Positions 33,632-44,913 of a stretch of DNA of 64,000 nt are shown here, in pieces. This DNA comes from Geosiphon pyriformis. Taxonomy: Eukaryota; Glomeromycota; Glomeromycetes; Archaeosporales; Geosiphonaceae. Below the pieces are notes generated by a model. It saw only the letters and a list, made by a program, of their open reading frames with translations. It was not told the DNA's origin and made no database searches. Position numbers and translations under genes: made by a program. The stretch is from the NCBI GenBank assembly GCA_016748015.1, contig JAAOMT010000057.1:1-64000 (forward strand). The letters run 5' to 3'. Position 1 is the first letter of the stretch, and each line of letters opens with the position of its first letter.

Positions 33632-34455
33632 TGTTACAGATAATTATTTAGGGTCTCAAATCAAATAACAAATCCATAACTTGGTGCTTAATAACTTAAC
33701 AAGGCTGGTGACACTAGTACATTGGTTGTATCTGAAGGTTTTAAAGTTGAGTTTTTTGTATAATAAACAGAGATTTAATTGATAGTTTTATCTATAGCTT
33801 TCCAAAACTGCAGTTTCATCAAATTTTTTTTCAGCATGATGGCCAGTAATCTTCTTGGTAAGCTATCCTCAAATCTATAAGTGTTTTACCCTTGTTTCAC
33901 AGGTCTTTTACCAGTCCCTATGATGTCTGTATTTCAATACTTAATTCTTAATCAATTTTAGTAAAACCAAAGAAATAACAAAAAAAATAAAAGAAAATAA
34001 AAGAAGATAAAGAAATTAACAAAAAGCAATTACAAGTTAGTATTCTGTCAATAGTTGTGATCAAGAGCTATTATTCTAGTGTAGTTAAGTATCAATTACT
34101 ATTAATATGAAGTATTAATAGTAGAGAGTGGATTGAGATAGTGAATAATTATTTATTAATATTTGTGATTTGGAAAGTTGCTTAGATAAAATCTAAACAG
34201 AGAGATCTTCTAACTAAGGATTTTTCTTTTTCTACTTCTAATGTTACCACTATATATACATAATTGATGTTCTACAAGATCACTAACATTTCTGAGCAAT
34301 GTGCTATGATTTCTTGAGCAATGTTCATATTGCTGAGTGATGTGCTCTAATTTTCTGACATTGCTCCACATTGCTGAGCAATGTGCTTATGTGCTAAATA
34401 CTATTCTCTTATTGGTCTGCTATTTTCTATATCTGTTTTTTTTTTATGAGTAACA
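33632..34455 (-). repeat. 5' LTR of the gypsy element
   Basis: 824 bp partner of 24496-25320 with the same TGTTAC/GTAACA ends. Confidence 0.95.
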
Positions 34456-37400
34456 CTGCCCAATGACAGATTGCACAGTTTGAGAGCATGTATAGTGCCA
34501 GCCAAAAAGCAATTTACCAGATCGACCAGTAACTTAATCGGAAATTTGAGAGGGTGCCAGGGCATCTAGCTAGTGGCCTGCAACTTCATCACTCTGTGTT
34601 TGAATAATTCACTGAGGATTCCATCAGCATTGGCAAATTTAACCAAACCAGCCAGCATATTCTCAGCCAGTATTTGCTTAAAAGTCCTCAAACTATATAG
34701 CTCTGGATGATACAAAGCTTTACTTGGAAAATTCTTGATCAGATTGGCCTTAAGCTTCAAACTCTTTCTTAACATTTTGTCCCACTTCTCACATACACTC
34801 TTGGAAACACAGCTGAACTGTAATCTATATCCAATTATGAGCTGCAGAACAGCCAAAACCAAATACAGAAATTGTTTCTCAGTGATGGCTTTCTTTAAAA
34901 CCACATTTGAAAAGAACTTGACATTTGAATGAGCTTTGGCCAAGCTTAACTTAGACATGCCATCTATAGAAACAAAAATCTCCAAATAATGGTGAGATTC
35001 ACCCTTTTTGGCAATAGATATTTTAGAACCACTGATGGACAATAAAACTTCTCTGGTCTCTTGATTGATAGGAATAGCAACTGTTTTGTCTGTGTTAATA
35101 ATGATGTTATTCATCAAGAAGAAATCACTTGCAATATCCAAAATGCATTGTGTTGCCACCAGGCAGTTCCCAACTCAAATAGTATCATCCACAAAAGCAC
35201 CAGCTGCAAAGAAAAATGTTTTGCCACCTTTAGACTCAGCTCTGCCAGTCTTAGTAAAAATTTTTAAATTCAACCTATATCTACACAATTGTTCATGCTT
35301 TTTGACCTCACAAAGCAAAGGATCATAAAAAATTCTCTACAGCAATGGTAAGAAAACTTCCCCTTGGTCCAACTTATCATAAACAGTGTATTCACTAGTC
35401 AGCCCAAAGTCTGTCATCATCTGATTGGTCCGATCATTGTGTATGTTTCCAAAAAATTCAATAAAATGGGAACACATCTTTATTTTAACTAAACTGTTCC
35501 ATAAATATGGCCATCTGACTGAATTGTAAGCCTTTCACATATCCTGAAGTACCAGCCACAGTTCCCTATTCTTTTCAAGTGCATTCTTAATGATAGAGCC
35601 AATGGTAAAAATTGGAGTTTGAGTAGATGTACCCTTCAGAACTAAGAAGTTATTACCATGAAAAACACCAAATTTACTACATGTCAGAGATATCCTGTCA
35701 GAAAGAATTTTAGACAGTATCTTCCAGGCTGTCTCAACTAATGCTATAGGCCTGGTATTAGTAAGTGTCCCTTCCCATTCATATGGTTTTGGTATCATAG
35801 ACACTCAGACTTGCCTCTACTGTAGAGGGACTGCACCTAACTCCAAACACACATTGAGAAGACTTAACAAGCCACCCAGAATCTGAGCATCTCCATGCTT
35901 CCATAGCTCATTAGGAATACCAGAAATGCCAACAGCTTTCCCATTAGGCAGGTTTTTAACCACCAGGAAAAACTCATCTGATCTAATCACATCTATTACA
36001 CTCAAAAATGCATTATCACTAACATAGTCTAAAGACACATATTGGTTAGACCAACAAACAGGCAGAGAGGCGAGAGCAACTTTTTTTCTTGTCCACCCTT
36101 CCATAATATTATTAACAGCAGATTTAACTTTCTCAAGTTCCAAAATTAATTTATTATTCACCACCAGATGATCTAATACCACTTTCTTAAATAGCCAGTC
36201 CAAAACACTCTTGATCATATGATCTTTATTGGAGCTGAAGGTTTCCATGCATTTGTCTATCACTTTTCTGATTGAAATGTCCTTGGCAACCCTAGACTTA
36301 TAGTATTTGGACTTTCAATACAATTTTTTAATTTTTGAAAGGTGTAACAAAATGCCCTCTCTACTTTCCTTATTATCAAACATTGCATGAACTTTAAATG
36401 CTCCCTTACTATTAAGAGTAGACCACACCTCAAAGAGATGAGCAGCTTCTGACTCCTAATCTGAGCTCAAACACTTCACCAATTTGGTCACCAACAATTC
36501 CAGCTTAAAGAACTATAAAGACTGCTTATTTTTTCAGCAATCAATCTTACCAAACCAATGTCTAGAAAACACACTATTAGCTGAGCTTGTAACCACTTTT
36601 TTGAGAATTCCCCACATAGTATCCAAATTTTTATTAATTTTTACATTATTGAACATATCTACATACATCAAGAACTTGTCCAACAAATGTTCTCTAAATT
36701 GTGCCTACTTATCAGCATCTGCATCTTTGATCCTGAATTTCCACCTATCTTTATTGGCCTGCTTATACATATTACTAAGCTGAGCATCCAAAAGACCTCC
36801 CAAACTGATTGAGACCAAAACAGCATTATGATTAGTATCAAAAAAATCAGACACAGAAGAAACTTTGTGACCAGCCAATGCAAATAACAAACTTTTGCTT
36901 ACAAAAATGTAGTCGATAACCCTCACAGCACTCCAAGAATTGTCCTAAGTGGGAGCCTTAATCAGAGAGTGTCCTCTAAAGGAGTTGACCAACCCCAAAT
37001 CTGTACAGAACTTAAAGCTAGCACTCTTCTTAATTCCATCTTCATTGAAATCACCATCCAGAACCACAAATGTAAAGAAGTTAGCAGCCTTAGCAATAAG
37101 AGAGTTGATTTCACAGACTTAACCAAACCTGGTTTCTGCAGAAGCACCAGTGTATATGCCCAAAAACACTACAAACATCTTGCTCTTAAAAAGAAGCCAA
37201 ATAGAAATAAGATGACCAGAAATCTTCTCAATCTTAGCCACATAACATACAAAAAAATTGTTCATAATAATAGCCACTTCAGTGCCAAGAAATTCTTTGT
37301 CCAAACCAGAAGAAAATATCCTCATTTTATTAAACTTATTTATAATCCATGGCTTAGTATTGGCCCTCAACTTTGTTTTCATGACAATAGAAACCATACT

Positions 37401-37496
37401 TCCAGAATTTACATGCCAACAAACAATGTTTTTCTGCTTGGCAGAGACATTGATATTACAAACATTGCATGTTGCAATTTTCCACACCAGATTCAT
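34456..37496 (-). pseudogene. LINE B/C ORF2, 5' part (endonuclease and reverse transcriptase)
   Basis: Starts MNLVWKIATCNV at 37496, overlapping the ORF1 stop by one base. The EEP endonuclease follows (IYTGASAETRF, then FDTNHNAVLVSISLGG near 36850-36800). RT blocks: GKAVGISGIPNELWKH (about 35945-35900), NTRPIALVETAWKILSK, STQTPIFTIGSIIKNALEKN and catalytic FVDD (about 35187-35200). After the RT it reads SKISIAKKGESHHYLEIF and LFKHRVMKLQAT, then is cut by the gypsy insertion at 34456. Stops include TGA for Trp right after FVDDTI. The rest of ORF2 is at 22850-24495. Confidence 0.88.
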
Positions 37497-39301
37497 TATT
37501 GGGAATGATAAACAGCAGGAACCAAACCAGCATTGTCTATTTTGGCCAAGAGGCCCATAACCATTATTGAAAGGTTGCACAATATTTCCTCCATTTTCGA
37601 AACAACAGAAACATCAAAACCCACTGCTCCCGGTACAGTCTCACCACTAGTAGCCACATCCAAACTCTCACTCATCACTATATCCACCTTTTGATTCTGT
37701 GATAAAGGAGTCATCAACAGCTGACATCCAGGGCTAAGCTGAGAAACCATCAGCTTAGGTGCATCCAACTTCTTAGCCAGCTCATCAATGCACTCTATGA
37801 GGCTGGCGAGACTGCATTCAAGAATGGCAAACCTGTTATCCAATTCCGAAGACACCAATGGAGTGGGCTTTATTTCCAAAGAGGAGTCAGCATTCAACAA
37901 ACCATTTTGAACAAGAGAAAAGGGGACAGAAAAACTACCAGCAATCTGTGTCCAAGACATACCACTGAAAGAAACAGGACAAGCAACTGAAGCTGAGCAT
38001 TTGGTATAAATGGCAGCCAGCCTACTTTTATCAGAATTTGAAAGAGTTTTCTGTGGTAAAGCACCAGAAAGAGAAGATTTTTTCTCACCAACAGGACAGG
38101 CCAAAGATGTATGATCCAATTTTCTACATCCAGCATACTTAGCTGAAATAAGATTAGACCAGTGCAGATTGGCCTCCTTTAAAACTGGCATGGTCTTTAT
38201 AACAGTCTCTAATAATTCAGCAGAATTAAAACAAACAGTAGTGCATCTGAGTTGGGCATAAGTAACCAAATGACAATCAATAGTACATGTTTTCTTACCC
38301 ATTGAAGTGACATAATCCCAAATATCATGTGCATTGGTCCCTATTGGCAAAGTATATAACAGAGCTTTATAAACGTTTCTTGCATTCCATGATTTTTTGT
38401 CCACATCAGATCTGGCAACTTGCACTGTATTTTTCCCGATCAGGATAGATCATCTTGCTGCGACCAAATCAGCTTAATCTGATTGCTCAAATTCCACTAT
38501 AGCTTTTTGCCACAGCCCCACCAATTGTATCTTGATTGACTTAATTATACCAAATTTGGATAGTGCAGTGTGCACAGCCTCAGCTGACATTTCAACTGGA
38601 ATTTCTTTTACTACCACAGTCCAATCTAAACGACCAGTAGATTTCTTGAGATTAGTGTTTATTAAAATATCTACTGCTCTTGTTTTTTCTGTAGCCTGTG
38701 CCAAACTGGATTCAGAAGTGAACATTGCTCTGATAATCTCAGCAAATTTTGAGGAGGTAAAGGCCCCCCCAAAACCATTGATTTTTGAAAACAATTTTCT
38801 AATCACAGCCAACTTATCCTGAGCAGATTTTCCAATCACTTTATCCAAGCCAATATTCAAAGCAAAAGATTTTCTGACAGAAACTGGGACCAAATTTTTT
38901 AAGAGAGAGGGGAGCTCTAGAGAGGTATTCGAGAGAACATTATCATCATCATCATTATCATCATGACCTAAAAAATTTATCTTACTCAATGACTTGCCTA
39001 ATGCCTTAGTAGTTTTAACACTTGGTTTTTTAGATGTATGCTCATGATCTCTATCCATTAAGATGCTTTTCTCACCATAGTCAAAGCTGGTTTCCTCAAT
39101 CAGACATTCTTCCTCCATGTCAATGCTTTCAGATTTGGTGGTATCACCAGTCTCAGAACCCCAAGAATGATTTCTTGGCACCTCAGTAGACACTCCTTTG
39201 CTACCAATACCCTTCTCTAAAGTAATACTCTTCCTTTTTTTCTTTGACAACACAGGCTTGAAACCACCACCAGAGCCAGAATCTTTAACAACCTTCTTCA
39301 T
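37496..39301 (-). pseudogene. LINE B/C ORF1, nearly open
   Basis: Best ORF1 for seeing domains. Two long frames cover it: 39301-38474 (275 codons) and 38425-37496 (309 codons), separated by one short break where sister copies read QADLVAA. In order: basic N-terminus MKKVVKDSGSGGGF, acidic stretches including GHDDNDDDDN, RRM-like MSAEAVHTALSKFGIIKSIK with LWQKAIVEF, block VARSDVDKKSWNARN, RALLYTLP-type block, CCHC-like knuckle CRKLDHTSLACP (about 38130-38090), then helices with SLIECIDELAKKLD and a Ser/Val-rich end. The ATG was chosen by matching copy G (MKKTIKASGSEGGF). It would be the RNA-binding particle protein. Confidence 0.85.
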
Positions 39302-39437
39302 GATGGCAATACTAAGACCAACAGTGGTCTCAAAATCAAAAAACGATTTGGTTTTATTGTACTGAATGTTGAAAAAACTTCTTTTAAAAAACTACTGACT
39401 CTTTTTTGGAAATTTTGGGATGAATAAAAAAAAGAAG
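39302..39437 (-). other. LINE C 5' UTR
   Basis: From the family 5' motif (aaaaaacttcttttt on the minus strand) to the ORF1 ATG. It shares ccaaaaaagagtc and caaaatcg-like blocks with the leaders of A (10618-10736) and G (59350-59491), which fixes the 5' ends of the copies. Confidence 0.7.
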
Positions 39438-39947
39438 TTTTTTTTAAGTCAGTTAAAATTAAATTAAACTAAATTATTATTTAAATTAGAAATAATTATT
39501 GTTTATAACTAAATTTAATTAAAAATTATGTTTAATATATTTATAAATATTAAAAAAATTAAATAAATTTAATATTTTATTTTTTACCAAAAAAAAGCTT
39601 TAAATTAAAAATATTGTTTTAAGAAATACCAAAAATTTTTTTTTTAATTATTTAATCAAATATAAAAATAATTATTGTAAGAAAAAATAAATTAATTATA
39701 AATATTATTAAATTTTTAACTATTTTTTTTAATAATAATTAATTTAATTTAAAAATTAATAATTTAATATTTGAAACAAATTTTTTTTATAATAAAAATT
39801 ACAATAATTATTTATAATTAATTACTTATTAAAATTATTAAATTATATATATTATTATTATTATTTTTAATATTTGGTTTATTAAAGCAAATAGATATTA
39901 ATAATATTTATTCAATCTTCATTTACTATTAATTTTAAAATTATATT
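39438..39947. other. AT-rich spacer between LINE C and LINE D
   Basis: About 500 bp of near pure A/T. Nothing else seen. Confidence 0.6.
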
Positions 39948-41018
39948 TCTTTCTTTTTTATGTCTTAAATTTTCCAAAAAGTATTTTTTAAAAAAAAAGT
40001 TTTTTATTTTTTACTTTTCTGTCTTTGTTTTTCTTGTATTATTATTTTCAACATTTTTTAAACAAGTAATCCTTTTGTAGTGGACTTGATAACTGCTTTT
40101 AATAACAATATGTCTAAAAAAAAAATGCCCAAAAAAACTTTTTATAGACCTATTAAAAGTTTTTTTTCTTAGAAGTAGAGAGTTTTTATAAGCAGTATCA
40201 AATACTTTAGCAATAAAAAAAATATTTTTTTAGTTAAATCTGGTAAAAATAAAAGTATATATTCGGACATAAATAGTAAATTTAGTAATAATAATAATAA
40301 AAATGTCTTAACAAATATTGGTAGTGGTTTTTTTTTTGGTTTGGCAGCAACAACTCTTAAAACAAAAAAAATTGTTAATAACTTAAAATATGATTTTTTT
40401 TTGGTAAAATCGATTTTGACATAGATAAAAATAAAAAACCTTTTCTTTCTTTTCTTAACATATTTCTGAAGAAAAAATAGATAGATCTAAAAATAGTAAA
40501 AACTCAAGTGGAAGTAGCAATAAAAAATTTTTTGTATTAAATATTAATCTTTTAGCTGTGAAAAAAAAATTGGCAACAACAAAAACTCAATTTATTAGAA
40601 AAAATTTTTTATTAATTAATGGTTTTAAAAGGACTACTATCTTTTCAAAATTTAAAGAAATTATTTAATCAATGTTTATATCTGAAAAAAGTATAGAAAA
40701 AGCCATATTATTGGCTAAAAATAAAGAAATTATTATAAACAACAATATCAAAAAACAAAAAATTCATTCAGATTAAGCCATAGTTATTAAAAAAATTTCC
40801 ATAAATATATTAAAAAAAATAATTGTTATAGCTCTCTATAAGTTTAGACAAGTAGTGTCAATTTATTTACAATTAATTAGGTTGTGACAAAAGACTGTGA
40901 TAAAATTTGCCAAATTGGCTTAAGCAGATTAATTGGTGGCAAAGTGGTTGTTCTTAATTGAGAAAAATTTAATGTATATGACAAAAGCCATAAAAGACTG
41001 AAATATAGTATAGGACAA

Positions 41019-42290
41019 AAAAAATTGAACACAAAAAACTAATTATTGTGCTTTAATTAATGGATCAAATTTTACAAAAAATATATTATTAGAAAGATAA
41101 AAAGCACATTATTTTATTAAAAAAAATTAATAAAATATTAATATGATATTCTTTCTCCCTTATTTGCAATTATCATCTTACAACACTATTTTATTGATCT
41201 TACTAACCCAATAAAGGTAGATCCAGAAATCATTTATCACTCTTCTTCTATAAACTGCATTAACTGGTCACAATTTTCAGGCATTTACTTTTCTACTTTA
41301 TTCTTAACAATAGCACACAAGTTTTCAATAGAGTTCAAGTCGGGTGAGTTGGCAAACCAGTCAAGAACATTATTAATATTGGCAGCTATAAAGGCTTGGG
41401 AAACTTTGCTTTTGTGTTTCAAATTATTGTATTGCTGGAACTACTACCTATGTCCAAGCATTTTTCTAATTTCAAGCAAGTAAGTATAAAGAATTTTTAT
41501 GTAAAAATAACTATCTATTATTCTAATAAAACAAAATAAACTTGTCTTTTCTCCTTTATAGAAACCACTCCAAGCAAAAACTTTTGTTTGATCTTTTGAA
41601 ATGACATAGATGGGCCGTAAATCTTTATACCAATGCTTTAGTGTGTTCCAGAATAAACAAAAAGCTGTTTTATCTGTAAAAACAGTTCAGTCCCAATTGT
41701 CATTTAAGTGTTGGTAAGTCTATTCTAAATGTTTCTCTTTATGTTTATTAGTAAGCATTAAGATGGCCTGAAAAAAGTTTTTTTTGTAACCAAGAAATAC
41801 TAAATGTCTTCCAATTGTTCTATAAGATATTTTTATATTTATTTTTGACAGCTTTGTTGTCAAAGTTTTCATTGAAATTGAGGAATTCTATTTGATGTAT
41901 GATTGTAATACTCACAAAACAACTCTTTTAATCTTTTTTGGCTGATTATTTCCACCTACATGCTTTACCACCCAGTTTTTTCAAGTTTTTTAAGATATTG
42001 TAAATAGTAGAACATAATATATTTGTTTACTTCTATATTTCTGCTGCAATTCATATTTCTTGGTTCCAAAAATACAATACTATTTGTTATTGTATTTCTT
42101 GCTTGGATGTTGCCATTTTTACATGAGAATTAAAAAAAAATTAATAAAATGCACAAAAAAAATATATAAGTCAATAGCCACTTATTTTCACATTCATTTC
42201 CAACTAACCTTATCACAATTTAACTAAAATTGGTTAAACTAAATCAAATCTTGTAAGATGCATTTTTTGTCCAATTTTTTTTGTTTCAGA
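41019..42290 (-). mobile_element. Decayed Tc1/mariner-like DNA transposon
   Basis: About 1.27 kb bounded by inverted ends: ACAAAAAAAATTGAACA near 41021 and, on the other strand, ACAAAAAAAATTGGACA near 42280. It carries a minus-strand transposase relic. It is nested between the KAI.D and RN.FKAL blocks of LINE D ORF1, so it came later. Exact end bases are uncertain in A-rich sequence; TA is present at both edges, as expected for this superfamily. Confidence 0.75.
41237..42116 (-). pseudogene. Tc1/mariner transposase, decayed
   Basis: DDE transposase relic read from MATSKQEIQ (42116). The N-terminus shows a helix-turn-helix type region in broken frame (STIYNILKNLKKLGG, GKACRWK). The diagnostic C-terminal motif is intact: DWFANSPDLNSIENLCAIVKN (about 41373-41310), where Tc1 proteins have WP-x2-SPDLNPIEN. 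It ends ENCDQLMQFIEEE, TGA at 41239-41237. The middle has well over ten stops. Length (about 290 codons) is near the usual 340. Confidence 0.8.
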
Positions 42291-43296
42291 TTTTACTTGA
42301 ATGTTTAGGAATTGTTTTAAAGCATTGTTGTTTACTTTACCTATGGAAACAACTGCTTATAATCTTGGTAATTTGTTAGAAAAAACTGGTAAAAAAACTT
42401 ATATTATTAACTATTTATTTGAATTTGACAATAAAATTTGTTATACAGTTATTAGTTTTGAATCAAAAGAGAAGTTGAAGTCAGCTTTTTTTATGAAGCC
42501 TATTTTGAGTAATGTTAAACTTTTTTGGACTAGAATAAATTTAGTTTACTGTAAAAAATATGGGCATTTTGGTTATTTATTTCTTGAATGTAATTTTTTA
42601 AGTTTATTTGTCTCTGCTTTAAAAAGAGTTTATAAAAAAAATGTCTTAAATAAGAACTGCTTTTAGTTGGCTTATCTTTACACTAAAAAAAATGTTTTCA
42701 TTGTTTATTTTGCTGCTTTTAATGGCAAATTCTGAAAGCAGATAATTTTTCCAATTAACAATTCTGTTGGTATTTGTTTTGGTTCTTTTTTTAAGCTCTT
42801 TTTTTCTAGTAGTTTTTATCTTGGCAATGTTTTTTTTGTATTATAAAACATATTTTTAATTAGTGATTGGCTGGCCTCTCTAAAACATTTACTAAAATTG
42901 CTAATTGACCAGGTATTAATAATTATTTACAAGTTAAGCAATATAAAGTTGGTACCTTTTATATTTGTTTCCTCTTCTTTTTCTTCTATATTGGTAAATT
43001 TTTTGGCTTTTGATACAAATAAAACTTCAAACTTAGTTACAAACACTCTTATAATATCTTCTCTTTACATAAAATTGAACTTGTTTTTGAATAATCTACA
43101 GAATTTGTTTATCTTTTCTTTATTGGTTACAGTAGAAGCTCTAATTTTGGGCTTAAACAATTTAAAAATTCTAACCACCAAGATTGGAGATTTGGAATCT
43201 AAAATGATTGCTCTTAAAATTTTTATTGGCTCAGTTTTAACTAAATTAAATCAGTTATATACTAGCTTAGACTTTTTATTACTTTTATTATCTTAA

Positions 43297-44913
43297 TAAC
43301 TGATTTGATTTAGAAGTTTACTATGTGTAATATTAGAGATATAAACAATTCTGCCAAGCAAAAAGATGTCATTTGTTGATACAGAGTTAAAGGTAATTCA
43401 ATATCTATTATTACAAAAATAAAAATAAAAGAAAAAGTTCATTCTTAGATAATAAACAAATTTGATGATATTAAAATCTTTATCTTGTGTGTTGATTTCA
43501 ATTACATGAGTTTTGGTGTTGCTGTAATAATTAATAGTAATATTGTTAGACATGTTTACAAAAATTCAGAGGTGGCTGGTTAGCTTTTGTTAATATGCTT
43601 ACAATTTAAAAATAGTTTTCTTGTTTATATTTTGGGTTTATATGCTGGGGTTACTCTGGAAAAAAAGTTGACTCAGTTCTGTAAAGTTAATTCAATAGTG
43701 GTTGAAACTTTAAACAATAGTGTATTTATAGTTTTTAATAATAATTTCAACAAAAATGATTCTGGTTACAAACAAGTTTCAAGAAAATTTTGAATATAAA
43801 ATTATGCAACTTTTTAGGTAGTTCTTTAGTATACAAAACACTTATGTAGTCCAATTCTAAAGAAGTTAATAAGTTTATAGACTTTATTTTAATTAGTGAT
43901 AATCTTTAGAATTTATTTTTTAATCAACAAATTTATAGTTTGAACAAGTTTTTTAATACCAATCATATAATTGTCTTGGTGAATATTGGTTTAAAAAAAC
44001 TTCTAAGCTCTCAGCTCATTTTAATATGCAAACAGGCTGTTAAAAATAAGTGAAAATTCAAAGTCAGTGGTGTTGACAAAAAGATTTAAAAGAAATTTGG
44101 AAATCTGTTGTTGGTTGCTGCTGTGATTGCTGTTAATAACTTTAAGAGCTATAAAAAAAGATTTAACATTAATGAAATATAAGAACTGCTTGTTCAGATG
44201 TTATGCTCTGCTGTTAAAACTGCTCTTTTGAAAACATAATACAGAAACAAAAATACATTCAAGTGTGCTGTATCTTCTAAGTTTTATAAGCTAAAATTAT
44301 TAATGTTTAAAATATTAAAAACATATAAATTAGATTATTTGAAAAAACTTCATTCTTTGTTCAATAAATAGTTTAAATTAGATCCAGATTATGTAGTTGA
44401 ATGTAGAATATTTTTTGATAATGGCTGCAACAAATTCTTAATTAAACAATTATTGGCTTAATTTAGGAGGTTTTATAAATTTCACAAAATATCAAAAGCT
44501 AAGGCTATTAAAGACTTTTATATTAAGACCATTATTACCAAATACATAGAAGCTTTGTTAGTAACAAAGACCAAATAATAAGAAGTGTGCTGAAATGGCT
44601 CTTTAGAAAAGTTATGCTGGACTATTTGGTTATTGATAGTAATTTAGTTTTGGAATTCAATTTGGTTATGTACAAAGTTGACTTAATTATAGAAAATTGA
44701 ACCAGAAAATACACTGTTATAGATTTTATTTTTCTTTGTTGGCAAAGGCAATTTATGCTTCTTAATTATGTTGAGGATAAAATATTTTCTAGTGTTATAA
44801 AAACTATTAATTTAGATAAATTTTTATTGGTTAAGAATCTCTTTGATAGCAAAGCAGTTAGTCTGTCTAATATCTTTAATAAGATATGGAAGCATTATAA
44901 TAAACAGTATCTT
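43297..44913 (+). pseudogene. LINE D ORF2, endonuclease and start of RT, decayed
   Basis: The start codon itself reads ATA where sister copies have ATG (ATA ACT GAT TTG ATT against ATG ACT GGT CTA GTT), a G-to-A change. Then TMCNIRDINNSAKQKD. Endonuclease pieces: LVYILGLYAGVTLEKK, IVFNNNFNKNDSGYK, TNHIIVLVNIGLKK. Later RSVLKWLFRKVMLDYLVIDS and AVSLSNIFNKIWKHYNKQ, after which the match ends at 44913. More than fifteen stops. Confidence 0.78.

Larger units (their letters stand above)
24496..34455 (-). mobile_element. Ty3/gypsy LTR retrotransposon (about 10 kb), nested in LINE B/C
   Basis: Minus-strand element with two LTRs of about 825 bp (24496-25320 and 33632-34455), both TGTTAC...GTAACA. 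A primer-binding site lies inside the 5' LTR (33614-33630) and a polypurine tract inside the 3' LTR (25321-25335). Internal order on the minus strand is gag with CCHC knuckle, protease, Cys-rich spacer, dUTPase-like domain, RT, RNase H, integrase; RT before integrase marks it as Ty3/gypsy. All ORFs carry stops. The RT motif is YLDN. Flanks are CCAC and CTGC (see findings). Confidence 0.95.
22681..39437 (-). mobile_element. LINE copy B/C, full length but split by a nested gypsy element
   Basis: Minus-strand LINE with 5' end near 39437 and a (TAA)n-tailed 3' end at 22681. The gypsy element 24496-34455 separates it into C (34456-39437: 5' UTR, ORF1, EEP, RT) and B (22681-24495: RNase H, knuckle, 3' UTR). 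Continuity is shown by the protein: C ends in the segment aligned with NNFLAGVVCIF of copy G, and B resumes just after it, then reads into the YTDGS RNase H motif. Without the insert it is about 6.8 kb, like A and G. Confidence 0.9.
40100..43296 (+). pseudogene. LINE D ORF1, decayed and interrupted
   Basis: Before the DNA transposon: TTIFSKFKEII, SMFISEKSIEKAILLAKN, then (after a stop) LYKFRQVVSIYLQL and LVAKWLFLIEKNLMYMTKAI, matching the RRM-like and ILIGKD blocks of intact ORF1. After it, an open frame 42301-42666 (MFRNCFKALLFTLPMETTAY) carries the TLPxxTxAxxLG block and the knuckle relic YCKKYGHFGYLFLEC. Then 42898-43296 holds the helical C-terminus. Codons are shifted to Lys, Asn, Ile, Phe, Leu. 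Confidence 0.75.
39948..44913 (+). mobile_element. LINE relic D, 5' two-thirds, with nested Tc1/mariner
   Basis: Strongly AT-shifted plus-strand LINE. It begins near 39948 with tctttctttttta and ttttccaaaaag, matching the leader of A. ORF1 and the endonuclease/early RT part of ORF2 can be followed to 44913, where it stops within the block aligned with GIPNELWKHCDKS. There it meets relic E head-on. A DNA transposon (about 41019-42290) interrupts ORF1. Confidence 0.82.

Noticed and set aside
24496-34455. Ty1/copia assignment
   Set aside because: Integrase follows RT and RNase H; copia has integrase before RT.
36969-37508. 179-codon plus-strand frame
   Set aside because: Antisense to the endonuclease of LINE C.
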